A stretch of DNA of 53,177 bases from NCBI GenBank assembly GCA_963169915.1, contig CAUJEM010000044.1:1-53177 (forward strand). Direction: 5' to 3'. This stretch comes from Myxococcota bacterium (GTDB taxonomy: Bacteria > Myxococcota_A > Polyangia > Polyangiales > Polyangiaceae). Every line of letters starts with the position of its first letter. The first letter of the stretch is position 1. Below the pieces are notes generated by a model. The model was not told the DNA's origin. It made no database searches and saw nothing but the letters and a program-made list of their open reading frames with translations. This document shows positions 52,770 through 53,177 of this stretch, piece by piece. The position numbers and the translations under genes were made by a program.

Positions 52770-53177
52770 GGCTGGCGTGGGCGTGGGCCGCCGAGGCGCC
52801 TCGCACAGCGCGCGGACGCGCTCGATGAAGTCCGGCAGCCCGAGCTCCTCGTCGGTGGGGAGCGTGGGCGTGGTGGGACGGCGTCGCTGCCGCACGGCGA
52901 GGAGCTGGTGGCGTGGTAGCGCGACGAGCCACTGCCCCAGGGAGCCCGCGGAGTACCAGCCGATGGGCTCCCCGAAGGTCCAGCGGACCGCGGGCAGCCC
53001 GGTGACGGCCAGGCTGCGGTAGAGCACCTGGCGCTGCTCCAGCCCAAGTTGCTGGAGCAGCGTCCGCCCGAGCTCGGCGCGGGAGCCGAAGACGTGGCCC
53101 TCGAGCGTCTCCGTCAGCCGCTCGAGCAGCGGCGCTGGCACGCCAGACTGCGCCAGCTCCGCTCGGTGGGGCGCATC
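52755..53177 (-). CDS. Hypothetical protein, 5' end outside window
   Basis: The frame is open through the right edge, so the start lies beyond 53177 and the product is longer than the 140 codons seen; GTG 53141 is only the first start-type codon inside. The visible part is soluble, helical with some aromatics (VRWTFGEPIGWYSAGSLGQWL, PRHQLLAVRQRRRP), and ends in a Pro/Thr-rich stretch. No domain recognised. Confidence 0.65.
   Translation of the reverse strand, partial: DAPHRAELAQSGVPAPLLERLTETLEGHVFGSRAELGRTLLQQLGLEQRQVLYRSLAVTGLPAVRWTFGEPIGWYSAGSLGQWLVALPRHQLLAVRQRRRPTTPTLPTDEELGLPDFIERVRALCEAPRRPTPTPASARQ

Overview
The window is very GC-rich, densely coded DNA that looks like a chromosomal segment of a myxobacterium-type organism (Myxococcota, perhaps Polyangiales or Sorangiineae). 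Pointers are a MYXO-CTERM-like tail on a multiheme cytochrome, a membrane-anchored Ser/Thr kinase with an HRDVSPSN catalytic loop, a GAF/sigma-54 activator, a Gld-type ABC module with a DUF4340 partner, MopE-type metal-binding repeats and many lipoproteins. The taxonomic call is inference; there is no rRNA or tRNA gene in the window. About fifty genes are described and no gap between genes exceeds 300 bases. The longest gap is 6862-7152, which holds a divergent promoter region with a strong dyad.

Layout. 1-2124: 3' part of a sigma-54-dependent activator. 6861-2143 (minus): operon of a HmuY-like lipoprotein, a pentaheme cytochrome with a MYXO-CTERM-like tail, a lipoprotein and an outer-membrane protein, suggesting surface haem or redox chemistry. 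7153-11363: a 76-residue small protein, a VAO-type FAD oxidase and a fusion of two radical SAM domains. 11435-16751: outer-membrane protein, alpha/beta hydrolase, prmC, phosphohexomutase, a Trp-rich lipoprotein and a prepilin peptidase. 16819-19422: ClpB-like protein whose first ATPase domain looks dead.

19598-27160 is the most unusual block. It encodes a Tat-signal protein, a small radical SAM enzyme, a MopE-repeat lipoprotein, two coupled HxsD-like proteins, a methyltransferase with an extra four-Cys motif, and two further radical SAM enzymes with C-terminal Cys clusters. A perfect 16-bp inverted repeat lies before its first gene and again before the methyltransferase. I read it as a His-Xaa-Ser-like protein or peptide modification system, not one I can match to a described pathway.

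35688-27167 (minus): Gld-like ABC operon continuing into pheT and two envelope genes, behind a TTGACA/TAGGAT promoter. 37319-35928: fliO/fliP-like pair plus a GIY-YIG protein. 37414-45433: aspartokinase, Ser/Thr kinase, priA, outer-membrane protein and lytic transglycosylase. 47327-45440: HAD phosphatase and GH113-like hydrolase. 47452-49138: infA, SUMF1-type lipoprotein and a small lipoprotein. 50846-49171: ECF sigma factor with a FecR-type partner. 51062-53177: small basic protein, purine nucleoside phosphorylase, cytidine deaminase and a partial gene.

Two regulatory themes recur. Many first genes lack a Shine-Dalgarno sequence and have a TA-rich hexamer 5-10 bases before the start codon, suggesting leaderless mRNAs. 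Several gene ends carry strong GC hairpins without a T tract.
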